Shown here in pieces: positions 55,056 to 62,725 of a DNA stretch of 64,000 bases. The DNA is from CAWEQW01 sp963811365 (GTDB lineage: Bacteria; Actinomycetota; Actinomycetes; Propionibacteriales; Nocardioidaceae), in the NCBI GenBank assembly GCA_963811365.1, contig CAWEQW010000014.1:124001-188000 (forward strand). The letters are read 5' to 3'. Under the pieces are notes generated by a model, which did not search any database, was not told the DNA's origin, and was given only the letters and a program-made list of their open reading frames with translations. The first letter of the stretch is position 1. Every line of letters begins with the position of its first letter. The position numbers and the translations under genes were made by a program.

Positions 55056-55910
55056 ATGCGCAGAGAACGGCTGGTGTTCGGCCAGATGTTCGAGGACCAC
55101 GCGGTCGACGTCGCCGCCCTGCCCGTCGGTCGGGTGCTGTGCGTGGCGTCGGCCGGCGACACGGCGTTCGCGCTCGCGGCCCGAGGCAGCGAGGTCACCG
55201 CGGTCGACGTCAGCGCAGCGCAGCTCGGGTACGTCGCGCAGCGGCTGGCCGGCGGACCGGTCTGCGCCGGCTCCGCCGACCGGCTGCTGCACGTCGGCCG
55301 TCAGGTGCTGCGCCACACCGGTTGGCGGCACGCGGACCTCGCGTCGTTCTGTGATCTCGACGACCCGACCGCACAGACCGCGGTGTGGCGGCACCAGCTC
55401 GACACCAGAGGCTTCCGTGCCGTGCTCGGCAGCGTGCTCAGTCCCGCGTCGGTGTGGTCCGCGGGGTTCTCGGCGTTCACCGGCGGCCTCCCGGACCGCT
55501 TCGACCGCCTGATGCGCGAGCGGCTGGCTGCCGGGATCGCCACCCACCCGAACCGAACCAACCCTTTCCTGCGTCGGCTGCTCACCGGCGAGCCGGTGCC
55601 CGTGCCGGTCCCGGACGCTCATGCGGTGCGGCTGCTCCAGGCCGACCTGCTCACCCACCTCGAGCAGGTCACGGCAGCGTCGTACGACGGGTTCAGCCTG
55701 TCGAACGTGCTGGACGGCGCGGGCCCCGCGTATGCCGACCGGCTGCACGCAGCCGTCCGGCGAGCCGCCACTCCCGGCGCCGTCGCGGTGTACCGCAGCT
55801 TCGCGCCGGCCAGGGTCGTGGCACATGCCCGGGCCGCGCGCGGCGACCAGTCGATGCTCTGGGGCTCGCTGGTCGTCGACCGGATCGGTGCGGTCGAGGC
55901 CGTCGCGTGA
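55056..55910 (+). CDS. DUF3419 (BtaA-like) SAM-dependent 3-amino-3-carboxypropyl transferase homologue
   Basis: 284 residues from ATG 55056. Rossmann SAM-binding motif LCVASAGDTAFALAARGSEV, then VTAVDVSAAQLGYVAQR, and later YDGFSLSNVLDGAGPAYADR, as in DUF3419/BtaA. BtaA moves the aminocarboxypropyl group of SAM onto diacylglycerol for betaine-lipid synthesis; related folds alkylate N, O or C atoms. Here it sits in a biosynthetic cluster without BtaB, so a homoserine-type side chain on the product is the likely result. Its stop overlaps the MFS start (GTGA). Confidence 0.82.
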   Translation: MRRERLVFGQMFEDHAVDVAALPVGRVLCVASAGDTAFALAARGSEVTAVDVSAAQLGYVAQRLAGGPVCAGSADRLLHVGRQVLRHTGWRHADLASFCDLDDPTAQTAVWRHQLDTRGFRAVLGSVLSPASVWSAGFSAFTGGLPDRFDRLMRERLAAGIATHPNRTNPFLRRLLTGEPVPVPVPDAHAVRLLQADLLTHLEQVTAASYDGFSLSNVLDGAGPAYADRLHAAVRRAATPGAVAVYRSFAPARVVAHARAARGDQSMLWGSLVVDRIGAVEAVA

Positions 55911-57334
55911 GCCGGTGGCGCACCCTCGCGGTGGTCTCCACCGCCCTGTTCATGGTGACCCTGGACAACCTGGTGGTGACCACCGCGCTGCCGAGCATCC
56001 GGGCCGACCTGGACGCCTCGCTGTCGCAGCTCGAGGGCGTGGTGAACGCCTACACCCTGACCTTCGGGGTGCTGATGCTGCTCGGGGCGGCGGCCGGGGA
56101 GCGCTTCGGCAGGCGGCGTACGTTCACTCTCGGCCTGCTGCTGTTCACGGTGGCCTCGGCCGGGTGCGCTCTGGCCCCGTCGGTGGAGGAGCTGGTGGCG
56201 GCGCGCGCGATGCAGGGTGTCGGAGGCGCCGTCGTGCTGCCCCTGAGCCTCACCCTGCTCGCGGACGCGTTCCCCGAGGACGGTCGCGGGCTCGCGCTCG
56301 GCATCTGGTCGGGCACCAGCGGGCTCGGCGTGGCGCTCGGTCCGCTCGTCGGCGGCGCGGTCGTCGACGCCGGCTCGTGGCGTTGGGTGTTCTGGCTCAA
56401 CGTCCCGGTCGGACTGGCCGCGACCGCCGCCTGCGCGCTGCTTGCGCCGGGGTCGGCCCACCGCCGGCGCCTCGACGTCCGCGGCGCCGTGCTGGGCACC
56501 GTCGGGCTCGCCGGTGTGCTCATCGCGCTCGGCGGCGCCGCACGGGACGGCTGGCTGTCGCCGCGCGTCGGCATCCCGATGCTGGTCGGAGCGGCGTCGC
56601 TGACGGCTTTCGTGGCCTGGGAGAGCGTCGCGCCCGAGCCGATGTTGCCGCTGCGGCTGTTCGGCTCGCCGGTCTTCCGGGCGGTCAACGTTGTGAACGT
56701 GACGATGTACTTCGGGATGTTCGGCAGCATCTTCCTGCTCGCCCCGTTCCTGCAGATCGTGCAGGGCCTGTCCCCCCTGGCCGCAGGAGTGCGGATCCTC
56801 CCGTGGACGCTGATGCCGCTGCTGGTCTCCCCGCTCGCCGGGATCTACGGCGACCGAGTGGGGGCCCGCCGCCTGGTCGGCACCGGCGTGGTGCTGCAGG
56901 CGACGGCGCTGGGCTGGATCGCGCTGGTGCTCTCTCCGGGCCTGACGTTCGCCCAGCTCCTGCTTCCCTGCCTGCTCGGTGGGGCCGGGATGGCACTGGT
57001 CTACCCGCCGACCGCCGGCTCGATGCTCGCCTCGGTGCCGGAGGCGGACACCGGCCTGGCCTCCGGCGCCGTCAACGCACTGCGCGAGCTCGCCGGTGCG
57101 GTCGGCATCGCCTGCCTGGCCACGGTGTTCGCCGCGTCCGGTGGTGCACCGGCGCCCTCGTCGTACGTGACCGGGCTGGTGCCCGCGCTCGTCGTCGGCG
57201 GGGCCGTGCTGGCGTGCGGGCTGCTCGCGGTGCGCCAGCTTCCCGGGCCGGCCCGGCCGACCACTGACGCGGCGTGCACCGCGGTGGCCACCGTGGGCGC
57301 GACGTCGCGGTCGAGTCGGGACGCGACGAGGTAG
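55907..57334 (+). CDS. MFS exporter, DHA2 (14-TM) type, of the BGC
   Basis: 475 residues from GTG 55907. TM1 with the DHA2 motif FMVTLDNLVVTTALPSI (motif D1), motif A GERFGRRRTFTLG, and motif C GTSGLGVALGPLVGGAVVD in TM5, typical of drug:H+ antiporters. Fourteen hydrophobic segments. Together with the MMPL it gives the cluster two export routes, one of which probably provides self-protection. It ends just before sppA on the opposite strand and marks the cluster edge. The C-terminal tail is short and polar. Confidence 0.9.
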   Translation: MSRWRTLAVVSTALFMVTLDNLVVTTALPSIRADLDASLSQLEGVVNAYTLTFGVLMLLGAAAGERFGRRRTFTLGLLLFTVASAGCALAPSVEELVAARAMQGVGGAVVLPLSLTLLADAFPEDGRGLALGIWSGTSGLGVALGPLVGGAVVDAGSWRWVFWLNVPVGLAATAACALLAPGSAHRRRLDVRGAVLGTVGLAGVLIALGGAARDGWLSPRVGIPMLVGAASLTAFVAWESVAPEPMLPLRLFGSPVFRAVNVVNVTMYFGMFGSIFLLAPFLQIVQGLSPLAAGVRILPWTLMPLLVSPLAGIYGDRVGARRLVGTGVVLQATALGWIALVLSPGLTFAQLLLPCLLGGAGMALVYPPTAGSMLASVPEADTGLASGAVNALRELAGAVGIACLATVFAASGGAPAPSSYVTGLVPALVVGGAVLACGLLAVRQLPGPARPTTDAACTAVATVGATSRSSRDATR

Positions 57335-57363
57335 CCGCGGCCGAACTCGTGGCGGCCGGCGGC

Positions 57364-59004
57364 TCAGTGCAGGGTGAGCGGCGGCATCCGAAGTGCGGTC
57401 GCGGTGGATGCCCCGACGGCCGCAGCCGCATCCTGGACGCTGGGCAGGATTCGTGACACAGCGGCCCGGGGGTCCCGGCTGTTGCGTGCCCGCCCAAGCC
57501 GCGCCAGCGGAGCCACGTGTATCGCAGGGCACACCGGCGCGTCGGCCGGCAGGTCGGCCTTCGAGCGCGCAATGCGCACGGCGTCGCGCAGCCCGCCCAG
57601 GGCGTCGACCAGCCCGATGCGCGCAGCGTCGCTCCCGGTCCACACGCGCCCGCGCGCAATGCGCTCGATCTCGGCGACCGAACGGCCGCGCCCGCTGGCC
57701 ACCTTCTCGACGAAGTCGTCGTACACGGCGTCGATCGTGGCTGCGAGCCGCTCGCGCTCGCCGTCGGTGAAGCCTCTCCGGTTGGAGAACATCAAGGAGC
57801 GGGCACCGTGCGACACGGTCCCGGTCGTCAGGCCGACGCGGTCCAGGAGGTCGCGAACGACGAGCTTGCCCGCGAAGACGCCGATCGAGCCTGTGAGGGT
57901 CGAGGGCAACGCGACGATCGCGTCGGCAGGACAGGCGATGTAGTAGCCACCCGATGCCGCCAGGTTCCCCATCGACACGACCACGGGCTTGCCGGCCCGG
58001 CGTACCTGGCACACCTCCCGCCAGATCACCTCTGAGGCGACAGCTGAACCGCCCGGCGAGTCGACGAAGAGCACCACGGCACGAACATGCTTGTCCTCGG
58101 AGGCGGCACGCAGCGCCGCCGCCACCGAGTCGCTTCCCGCCGTTCGTCCGCCCGGCGTCCGACGGCTGGTCCCGGTCACGATCCCTCCGCGCACCTCGAC
58201 GAGACCCACGTGGGGCACCTGTCGTCGAGGAAGGTGCGGCCGGCGGGAAGGACCCCATCGATCGGCGAACAGCAGGGTGGCCTTGCCGCCGGCCCTGCTT
58301 CCGATCGCGGCGTATGCCTCGTCTCGGTACCCCAGCCTGTCGACCAGCCCCGCCTCGCGAGCGTGCGTCGCGGTGTGCGGCCCAGCGTCGATGAGCTCTC
58401 GGACGCGGTCCTCCTCGATCCGTCGTCCGTCGGCGATCGCGGTGACGCCCTCGGTGAAGACCGAGTCCGCGAGGTGGTCGAGGGCCTCCCGATGCGCGTC
58501 GGTCAGGTCCTGGCGGATCAGGCGGTCCGCCGCGTTCTTGTACTCGTGCCGCTGCTCCAGCTGAGGCTCGATGCCGAGGCGGTCGAGGGCTCCCCGCACG
58601 AACGTCACCTCGATCCCCACTCCGAGCAGACCGACCTGCCCGCCCGGCTGCAGCCAGATCTCGTCGAACGCCGTGGCGAGGACGTACGCCGTCATGTCGG
58701 CCGCCCCTTCGCCGAAGCTCTCCGCCCAGGCGAGGGTGGGCTTGCCGGTTGCAGCGAAGGCACGCACTCCGAGGCGCAGCTCCTGCATGGTGGCCCAGGG
58801 CAACGGTCCGCCCACCTTGGCGATCAGCCCGAGGACACGGGGATCGTCGGCGGCTTCGTGCAGGGCGCGCAGGGTCGGACCCAGCTGGTGGTGGCCACGG
58901 CGCCCGAGGCGTCCGAGGAGATCGCCGTCGCTCGGCATGGCCGGCGGTACGACGAGGTCCAGCTCGAGCAGAACAGGCGACCGGTGACCGGGCAGGGCAG
59001 CCAT
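57364..59004 (-). CDS. sppA: signal peptide peptidase SppA (protease IV, S49)
   Basis: 546 residues, the long form with two tandem S49 domains. Catalytic Lys in the first domain lies in QRHEYKNAADRL, and catalytic Ser in the second in MGNLAASGGYYIACPADAIV, the Ser-Lys dyad of SppA. DSPGGSAVASEVIW precedes it. No TM segment is evident at the N-terminus (starts MAALPGHRSPVLLELDLVV), as in other actinobacterial homologues. It degrades cleaved signal peptides at the membrane. Intact; convergent with the BGC exporter. Confidence 0.9.
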   Translation of the reverse strand: MAALPGHRSPVLLELDLVVPPAMPSDGDLLGRLGRRGHHQLGPTLRALHEAADDPRVLGLIAKVGGPLPWATMQELRLGVRAFAATGKPTLAWAESFGEGAADMTAYVLATAFDEIWLQPGGQVGLLGVGIEVTFVRGALDRLGIEPQLEQRHEYKNAADRLIRQDLTDAHREALDHLADSVFTEGVTAIADGRRIEEDRVRELIDAGPHTATHAREAGLVDRLGYRDEAYAAIGSRAGGKATLLFADRWGPSRRPHLPRRQVPHVGLVEVRGGIVTGTSRRTPGGRTAGSDSVAAALRAASEDKHVRAVVLFVDSPGGSAVASEVIWREVCQVRRAGKPVVVSMGNLAASGGYYIACPADAIVALPSTLTGSIGVFAGKLVVRDLLDRVGLTTGTVSHGARSLMFSNRRGFTDGERERLAATIDAVYDDFVEKVASGRGRSVAEIERIARGRVWTGSDAARIGLVDALGGLRDAVRIARSKADLPADAPVCPAIHVAPLARLGRARNSRDPRAAVSRILPSVQDAAAAVGASTATALRMPPLTLH

Positions 59005-59079
59005 GGCCCCACCCTAGGCACTCCGGAGGCCGACCGCCGTCGCACGGCGGACCCTCGAGCGCAAACGACCGCGAGGTGG

Positions 59080-59979
59080 TCACACCACGAGGGTGCCCTC
59101 GGCGGCAGTGCGGGCCGCGTAGGCGGCGGCGAGCTCGGCGCCACAACGTCCGGGACGGCCGCCGCCGATGGTGCGCCCGTCGACGGTGAGCACCGGCGTG
59201 ACACCACCCATCGTGCCCGTCACGAACACCTCGTCGGCGGCGTAGACCTGGGTCAGGGAGTAGTCGCCCACCTCGACCGGCACTGCGGAGGCAGCACAGA
59301 TCTCGAGGATGGTCTCCCGGGTGATGCCCTCCGGGCAGGCCCGCGTGGTGGAGGTGCGCACGACGTCGTCCTTGACGTGGAAGACGTGCGTCGCGTTCGT
59401 CTCGGCAACGAACCCGTTGTCGTCGAGCATCAGCGCGTCGTCGGCACCTGCGACGTTGGCCTCGACCTTGGCGAGGATCGAGGTCAGCAGGTTGGTGTGG
59501 TGGATCTTCGGGTCCAGCGAGTCCGGACGGTGCCGGCGCACCGAGGACGTGACCAGCGCGATCCCGCTGTCGGCGTACACCGGCGCCTTGAACTCCGCAA
59601 GCACGATGAGCGTCGGCCCGGACTGGTTGAGCCGGGGGTCCATGCCGCTGGTGATCTTCACCCCCCGGGTCAGGGTGAGCCGGATGTGCACCTCGTCGGT
59701 CATCGAGTTGGCGGCCAGGACCGCGCGGAGCCTCGCGGTGATCTCCTCGTCGGTCGGGATCGAGGCGAAGGCCAGCGCCTGCGCGGAGCGCCGCAGCCGC
59801 GCGAGGTGCTCGGTGAGCTTGAAGATCCGGCTCTCGTGCAATCGCAGCCCCTCCCACACGGCGTCCCCACCCTGGACGACGGAGTCGAACGGGCTGACGC
59901 CGGCCTCGTCGCGGTGGACCAGCCGGTCGTCGACCCCCACGATGAGGTCGCGGTTGCGCTCGTCGAAGGTCTGCAGCAT
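59080..59979 (-). CDS. class IV PLP aminotransferase (branched-chain aminotransferase-like)
   Basis: 300 residues from ATG 59979 (GGGAGGC six bases upstream). The PLP Lys is in SLDPKIHHTNLLTSIL, the phosphate cup in EGITRETILEI, and the family pattern ETNATHVFHV and VTGTMGGVTPVLTVDG. DSVVQGGDAVWEGLR replaces the usual PxxHxxxYGDGVFE start. Candidates are BCAT, D-amino-acid transaminase or aminodeoxychorismate lyase; the motifs do not decide. The start shares one base with the stop of the sulfotransferase-like gene, so the two are co-translated. Confidence 0.85.
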   Translation of the reverse strand: MLQTFDERNRDLIVGVDDRLVHRDEAGVSPFDSVVQGGDAVWEGLRLHESRIFKLTEHLARLRRSAQALAFASIPTDEEITARLRAVLAANSMTDEVHIRLTLTRGVKITSGMDPRLNQSGPTLIVLAEFKAPVYADSGIALVTSSVRRHRPDSLDPKIHHTNLLTSILAKVEANVAGADDALMLDDNGFVAETNATHVFHVKDDVVRTSTTRACPEGITRETILEICAASAVPVEVGDYSLTQVYAADEVFVTGTMGGVTPVLTVDGRTIGGGRPGRCGAELAAAYAARTAAEGTLVV

Positions 59980-60716
59980 CAAGCCTCCCGGGGACTCAGA
60001 CGGTACGAAGCCAACGCGCGGTAGTACGGCCGGCACCGCTCCAGCAGGGGTGCGAGCCGGTCGGGAAGCGGGTCGACCGACCCGGCCGAGGCGGCCGCGA
60101 AGCCCGTCGACTCCTCCACGCCGGCGTACCAGTGCCGGGCCCACACCCCATCGGTGTCGCGTGCACCCGCCGGCCACGACAGCATCGCCTCGTCGAAGTC
60201 GATCCCGAGCGCGTGACAGAGCAGGGTGAGCGTTCCCCGAGGGTCGCGCAGGACGTCGGCGGCATCGACGACGGGACCGCCGAAGGTCTCGAACAGCTCG
60301 ACCTGCTGGGGCAGACCGAGATCCTCCAACGTCGGCTCTGCGCGAACCTTGGCGTACGACGTCAGCACCCGCTCGGGGTCTCGGACCAAGAACGCGTGCC
60401 GCAGTGACGACAGCGGCTGGCGGGGGAACGACGCAAGCAGATGGTGGGTCATCTGCTTCTGGTACTGCAGCGGCGTCGCGACGGGTCCGGCCGCAAGCTC
60501 CGCCATCACCGCGGAGGCGTCGCTCTGCTGCGACGCGATCACGGCGTCTCGTGCGGGATGGTCGATCCCCGTGGCGACCAGGTAGGCGGCGTACAGCGGC
60601 TCGTCGACCACCGAGCAGTCGGGACGGTTCTCGAAGCTGCGCATCATGGCCGTGGACAGGTTCCGCGGACCCGACCACATCGCGATCCGCGTCCGCTCCG
60701 GCTGCTGCCTGCTCAT
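59979..60716 (-). CDS. sulfotransferase-like P-loop protein
   Basis: About 245 residues from ATG 60716. RIAMWSGPRNLSTAMMRSFE holds a modified PAPS 5'-phosphosulfate loop, and AFLVRDPERVLTSYAKVRAE corresponds to the 3'-phosphate motif (RDPxxxxxS). Proteins of this type are often encoded next to a class IV aminotransferase in actinobacteria, and their substrate is unknown. An earlier in-frame ATG at 60767 adds 17 basic residues and is less likely. Intact. Confidence 0.8.
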   Translation of the reverse strand: MSRQQPERTRIAMWSGPRNLSTAMMRSFENRPDCSVVDEPLYAAYLVATGIDHPARDAVIASQQSDASAVMAELAAGPVATPLQYQKQMTHHLLASFPRQPLSSLRHAFLVRDPERVLTSYAKVRAEPTLEDLGLPQQVELFETFGGPVVDAADVLRDPRGTLTLLCHALGIDFDEAMLSWPAGARDTDGVWARHWYAGVEESTGFAAASAGSVDPLPDRLAPLLERCRPYYRALASYRLSPREA

Positions 60717-60831
60717 CGCGAGCATTCTGCCTCGTGGCGCGACGGTTCGCGGTCGGAGTCTCGTCACGACTGCGGCTGTGAACGTGTCAAACGCGTCGAC
60801 GGTCCCGTCGGACCAGGGAAGAGACCCGGGC

Positions 60832-62634
60832 TCACCGCCTCACGGCGCCATCGGCGGTCAGGTCGGCGTACGGGCGCGCGTCCATGGTCGGGGCCTCCTC
60901 ATCGTCGTTGTGGATGTACCTCCCGCCCCGCAGCGCCGACGCCAGGGCGGCGATGAGGCAGGCGCCGATGGCGAAGCTGAAGGCCACTCCGAGCCCGTCG
61001 GAGAACGGACCCGAGATCAGCGCCGGGAAGAAGCCGTGGCCGGTCAGGTGTGCCTGGCTGGCGGCCGGCAGCTGATGCAGCACGTGTGGACCGAGCAGTG
61101 ACTGGATCGGGTTGTAGCCCAGCAGCGACGCGAACAGCACCCCGACCGGAGGTAGCGCGGCGACCCGGGCGGCGGCGTCGTGGGGCACTCCGTTCGCGGT
61201 GAGCCCGTGCATCAGCGTGCCGGGCAGGGAGGCGGCCAGACCGGTGATCATCAGCGAGAAGAAGATCCCGATCGAGAGCACCATGGCCGAGTTGCTGAAC
61301 ACCGTGCTCATCCCGCCTCCGACGCCCCGCTGATGGGCGGGCAGGCTGTTCATGATCCCGGTGTTGTTGGGTGCCGCGAACAGCCCCATGCCCAACCCGT
61401 TCATCAGCAGGGCGGCGGCGAACTGCCAGTAGGCGAAGCTCACCGGCAGCGCCCACAGCCACACGAAGCTGGCGGCGGCGACCAGCATCCCGCCGGTGGC
61501 GAAGAGGCGGGGTCCGAACCTGTCCGACAGCCACCCCGACGTGGGACCGGCCACCAGGAACCCGACGGTCATCGGCAGCATGTAGATGCCCGCCCACAGC
61601 GGCGTGGACGCGAAGCTGTAGCCGTGCCGGGGCAGCCAGATGCCCTGCAGCCAGATGATCAGGATGAACATCAGGCCACCGCGGCCCAGCGCGGCCAGCA
61701 GGCTGGCGATGTTGCCGAAGGTGAAGGCACGGATCTTGAACAGGCTCAACCGGAACATCGGCTCGGGAACGCGCGTCTCGACCCAGCAGAACAGCACCAG
61801 CACGGCGCACCCGCCGATCAGCGCCGTCAGGACCCAGGGGTTGGCCCAGCCCATCGTGTGCGTGCCATAGGGCTGGATGCCGTACGTGATGCCGACCAGC
61901 ACCGCGATCAGCCCGACCGCGAAGGTGCCGTTGCCCGCCCAGTCCATGCGGGCATGCCTGCGGACTCCGGTGTCGTGCAGCTTGAAGTAGGCCCAGACAG
62001 TGCCGAAGAGTCCGAAGGGAACCGAGACCACGAAGACCATGTGCCACTCGATCGGCGCGAGCAGGCCGCCGACGACGAGTCCGATGAAGGATCCGGCGAT
62101 CGCGGCGACCATGTTCAGGCCGAGCCCAAGGCCGCGCTCGGTCGGGGGGAACGCGTCGGTGATGATCGCGCTCGAGTTGGCCATCAGCATCGCGCCGCCG
62201 ATGCCCTGGAAGACCCGCATCGCCACCAGCCACAGGGCCGCCGCCTGGCCGTCCATCCAGGTGATCGCGAGCATGACCGAGAAGAACGTGAAGATCGCGA
62301 ACCCGGCGTTGTAGATCCTCACCCGCCCGTACATGTCGCCGAGTCGCCCCAGGCCGACCACCAAGACGGCCGTGACGACCATGTAGCCCATGATCAACCA
62401 CAGCAGCAGGCTGGTGTTCCCCGGTTCGAGCGGGTTGATGTGAATGCCGCGGAAGATGTCGGGCAGCGCGATCAACAGGATCGAGGAGTTGATCGTGGCG
62501 ATCAGCATGCCGAGCGTGGTGTTGGACAGGACCACCCACTTGTACCTCGAGCTGACGGTGTCGCGCTCCGCCCGCACTCGCGCGCGGTCCCTGCGCAGGT
62601 CTCTGGCTCGCTGCGCAGATCGAGTTCCGGCCAC
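60832..62634 (-). CDS. MFS transporter, DHA2/EmrB-QacA type
   Basis: 600 residues, 14 TM helices after a basic N-terminus (RDLRRDRARVRAERD). TM1 contains LGMLIATINSSILLIALPDI, motif A-like LGRLGDMYGRVRIYNAGF, and motif C MVAAIAGSFIGLVVGGLLAP. An extended loop near the C-terminus (LLGPHVLHQLPAASQ) is seen in QacA/EmrB relatives. It probably exports lipophilic drugs or dyes. No regulator gene is adjacent in the window; a 24-bp palindrome lies 51-74 bp upstream of its start. Intact. Confidence 0.9.
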   Translation of the reverse strand: MAGTRSAQRARDLRRDRARVRAERDTVSSRYKWVVLSNTTLGMLIATINSSILLIALPDIFRGIHINPLEPGNTSLLLWLIMGYMVVTAVLVVGLGRLGDMYGRVRIYNAGFAIFTFFSVMLAITWMDGQAAALWLVAMRVFQGIGGAMLMANSSAIITDAFPPTERGLGLGLNMVAAIAGSFIGLVVGGLLAPIEWHMVFVVSVPFGLFGTVWAYFKLHDTGVRRHARMDWAGNGTFAVGLIAVLVGITYGIQPYGTHTMGWANPWVLTALIGGCAVLVLFCWVETRVPEPMFRLSLFKIRAFTFGNIASLLAALGRGGLMFILIIWLQGIWLPRHGYSFASTPLWAGIYMLPMTVGFLVAGPTSGWLSDRFGPRLFATGGMLVAAASFVWLWALPVSFAYWQFAAALLMNGLGMGLFAAPNNTGIMNSLPAHQRGVGGGMSTVFSNSAMVLSIGIFFSLMITGLAASLPGTLMHGLTANGVPHDAAARVAALPPVGVLFASLLGYNPIQSLLGPHVLHQLPAASQAHLTGHGFFPALISGPFSDGLGVAFSFAIGACLIAALASALRGGRYIHNDDEEAPTMDARPYADLTADGAVRR

Positions 62635-62684
62635 CAGACTCCTCCGGTACGTCGTTGAGGCGTGCAGTCCCCGACGAGACTAGT

Positions 62685-62708
62685 TAGTTGGCGTATACAT
62701 CACAACTA
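62685..62708. promoter_or_regulatory. palindromic site upstream of the DHA2 exporter
   Basis: TAGTTG-N12-CAACTA with a central GTATAC. Such AT-richer dyads in a GC-rich promoter are typical of MarR/TetR operators. It overlaps the likely promoter of the exporter, and lies just downstream of the ECF sigma gene stop. Confidence 0.55.
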
Positions 62709-62725
62709 CAGCCTCGGGCGGCGGC

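Noticed and set aside
44685..57334. Classical NRPS or modular PKS
   Set aside because: No condensation, adenylation-module or ketosynthase-acyltransferase multidomain protein is present; all carriers and enzymes are discrete.
55619..59857. Minus-strand frame of about 1400 codons across the exporter and sppA region
   Set aside because: It is low-complexity Arg/Ala-rich translation opposite or out of frame with recognised genes; no motif supports it.
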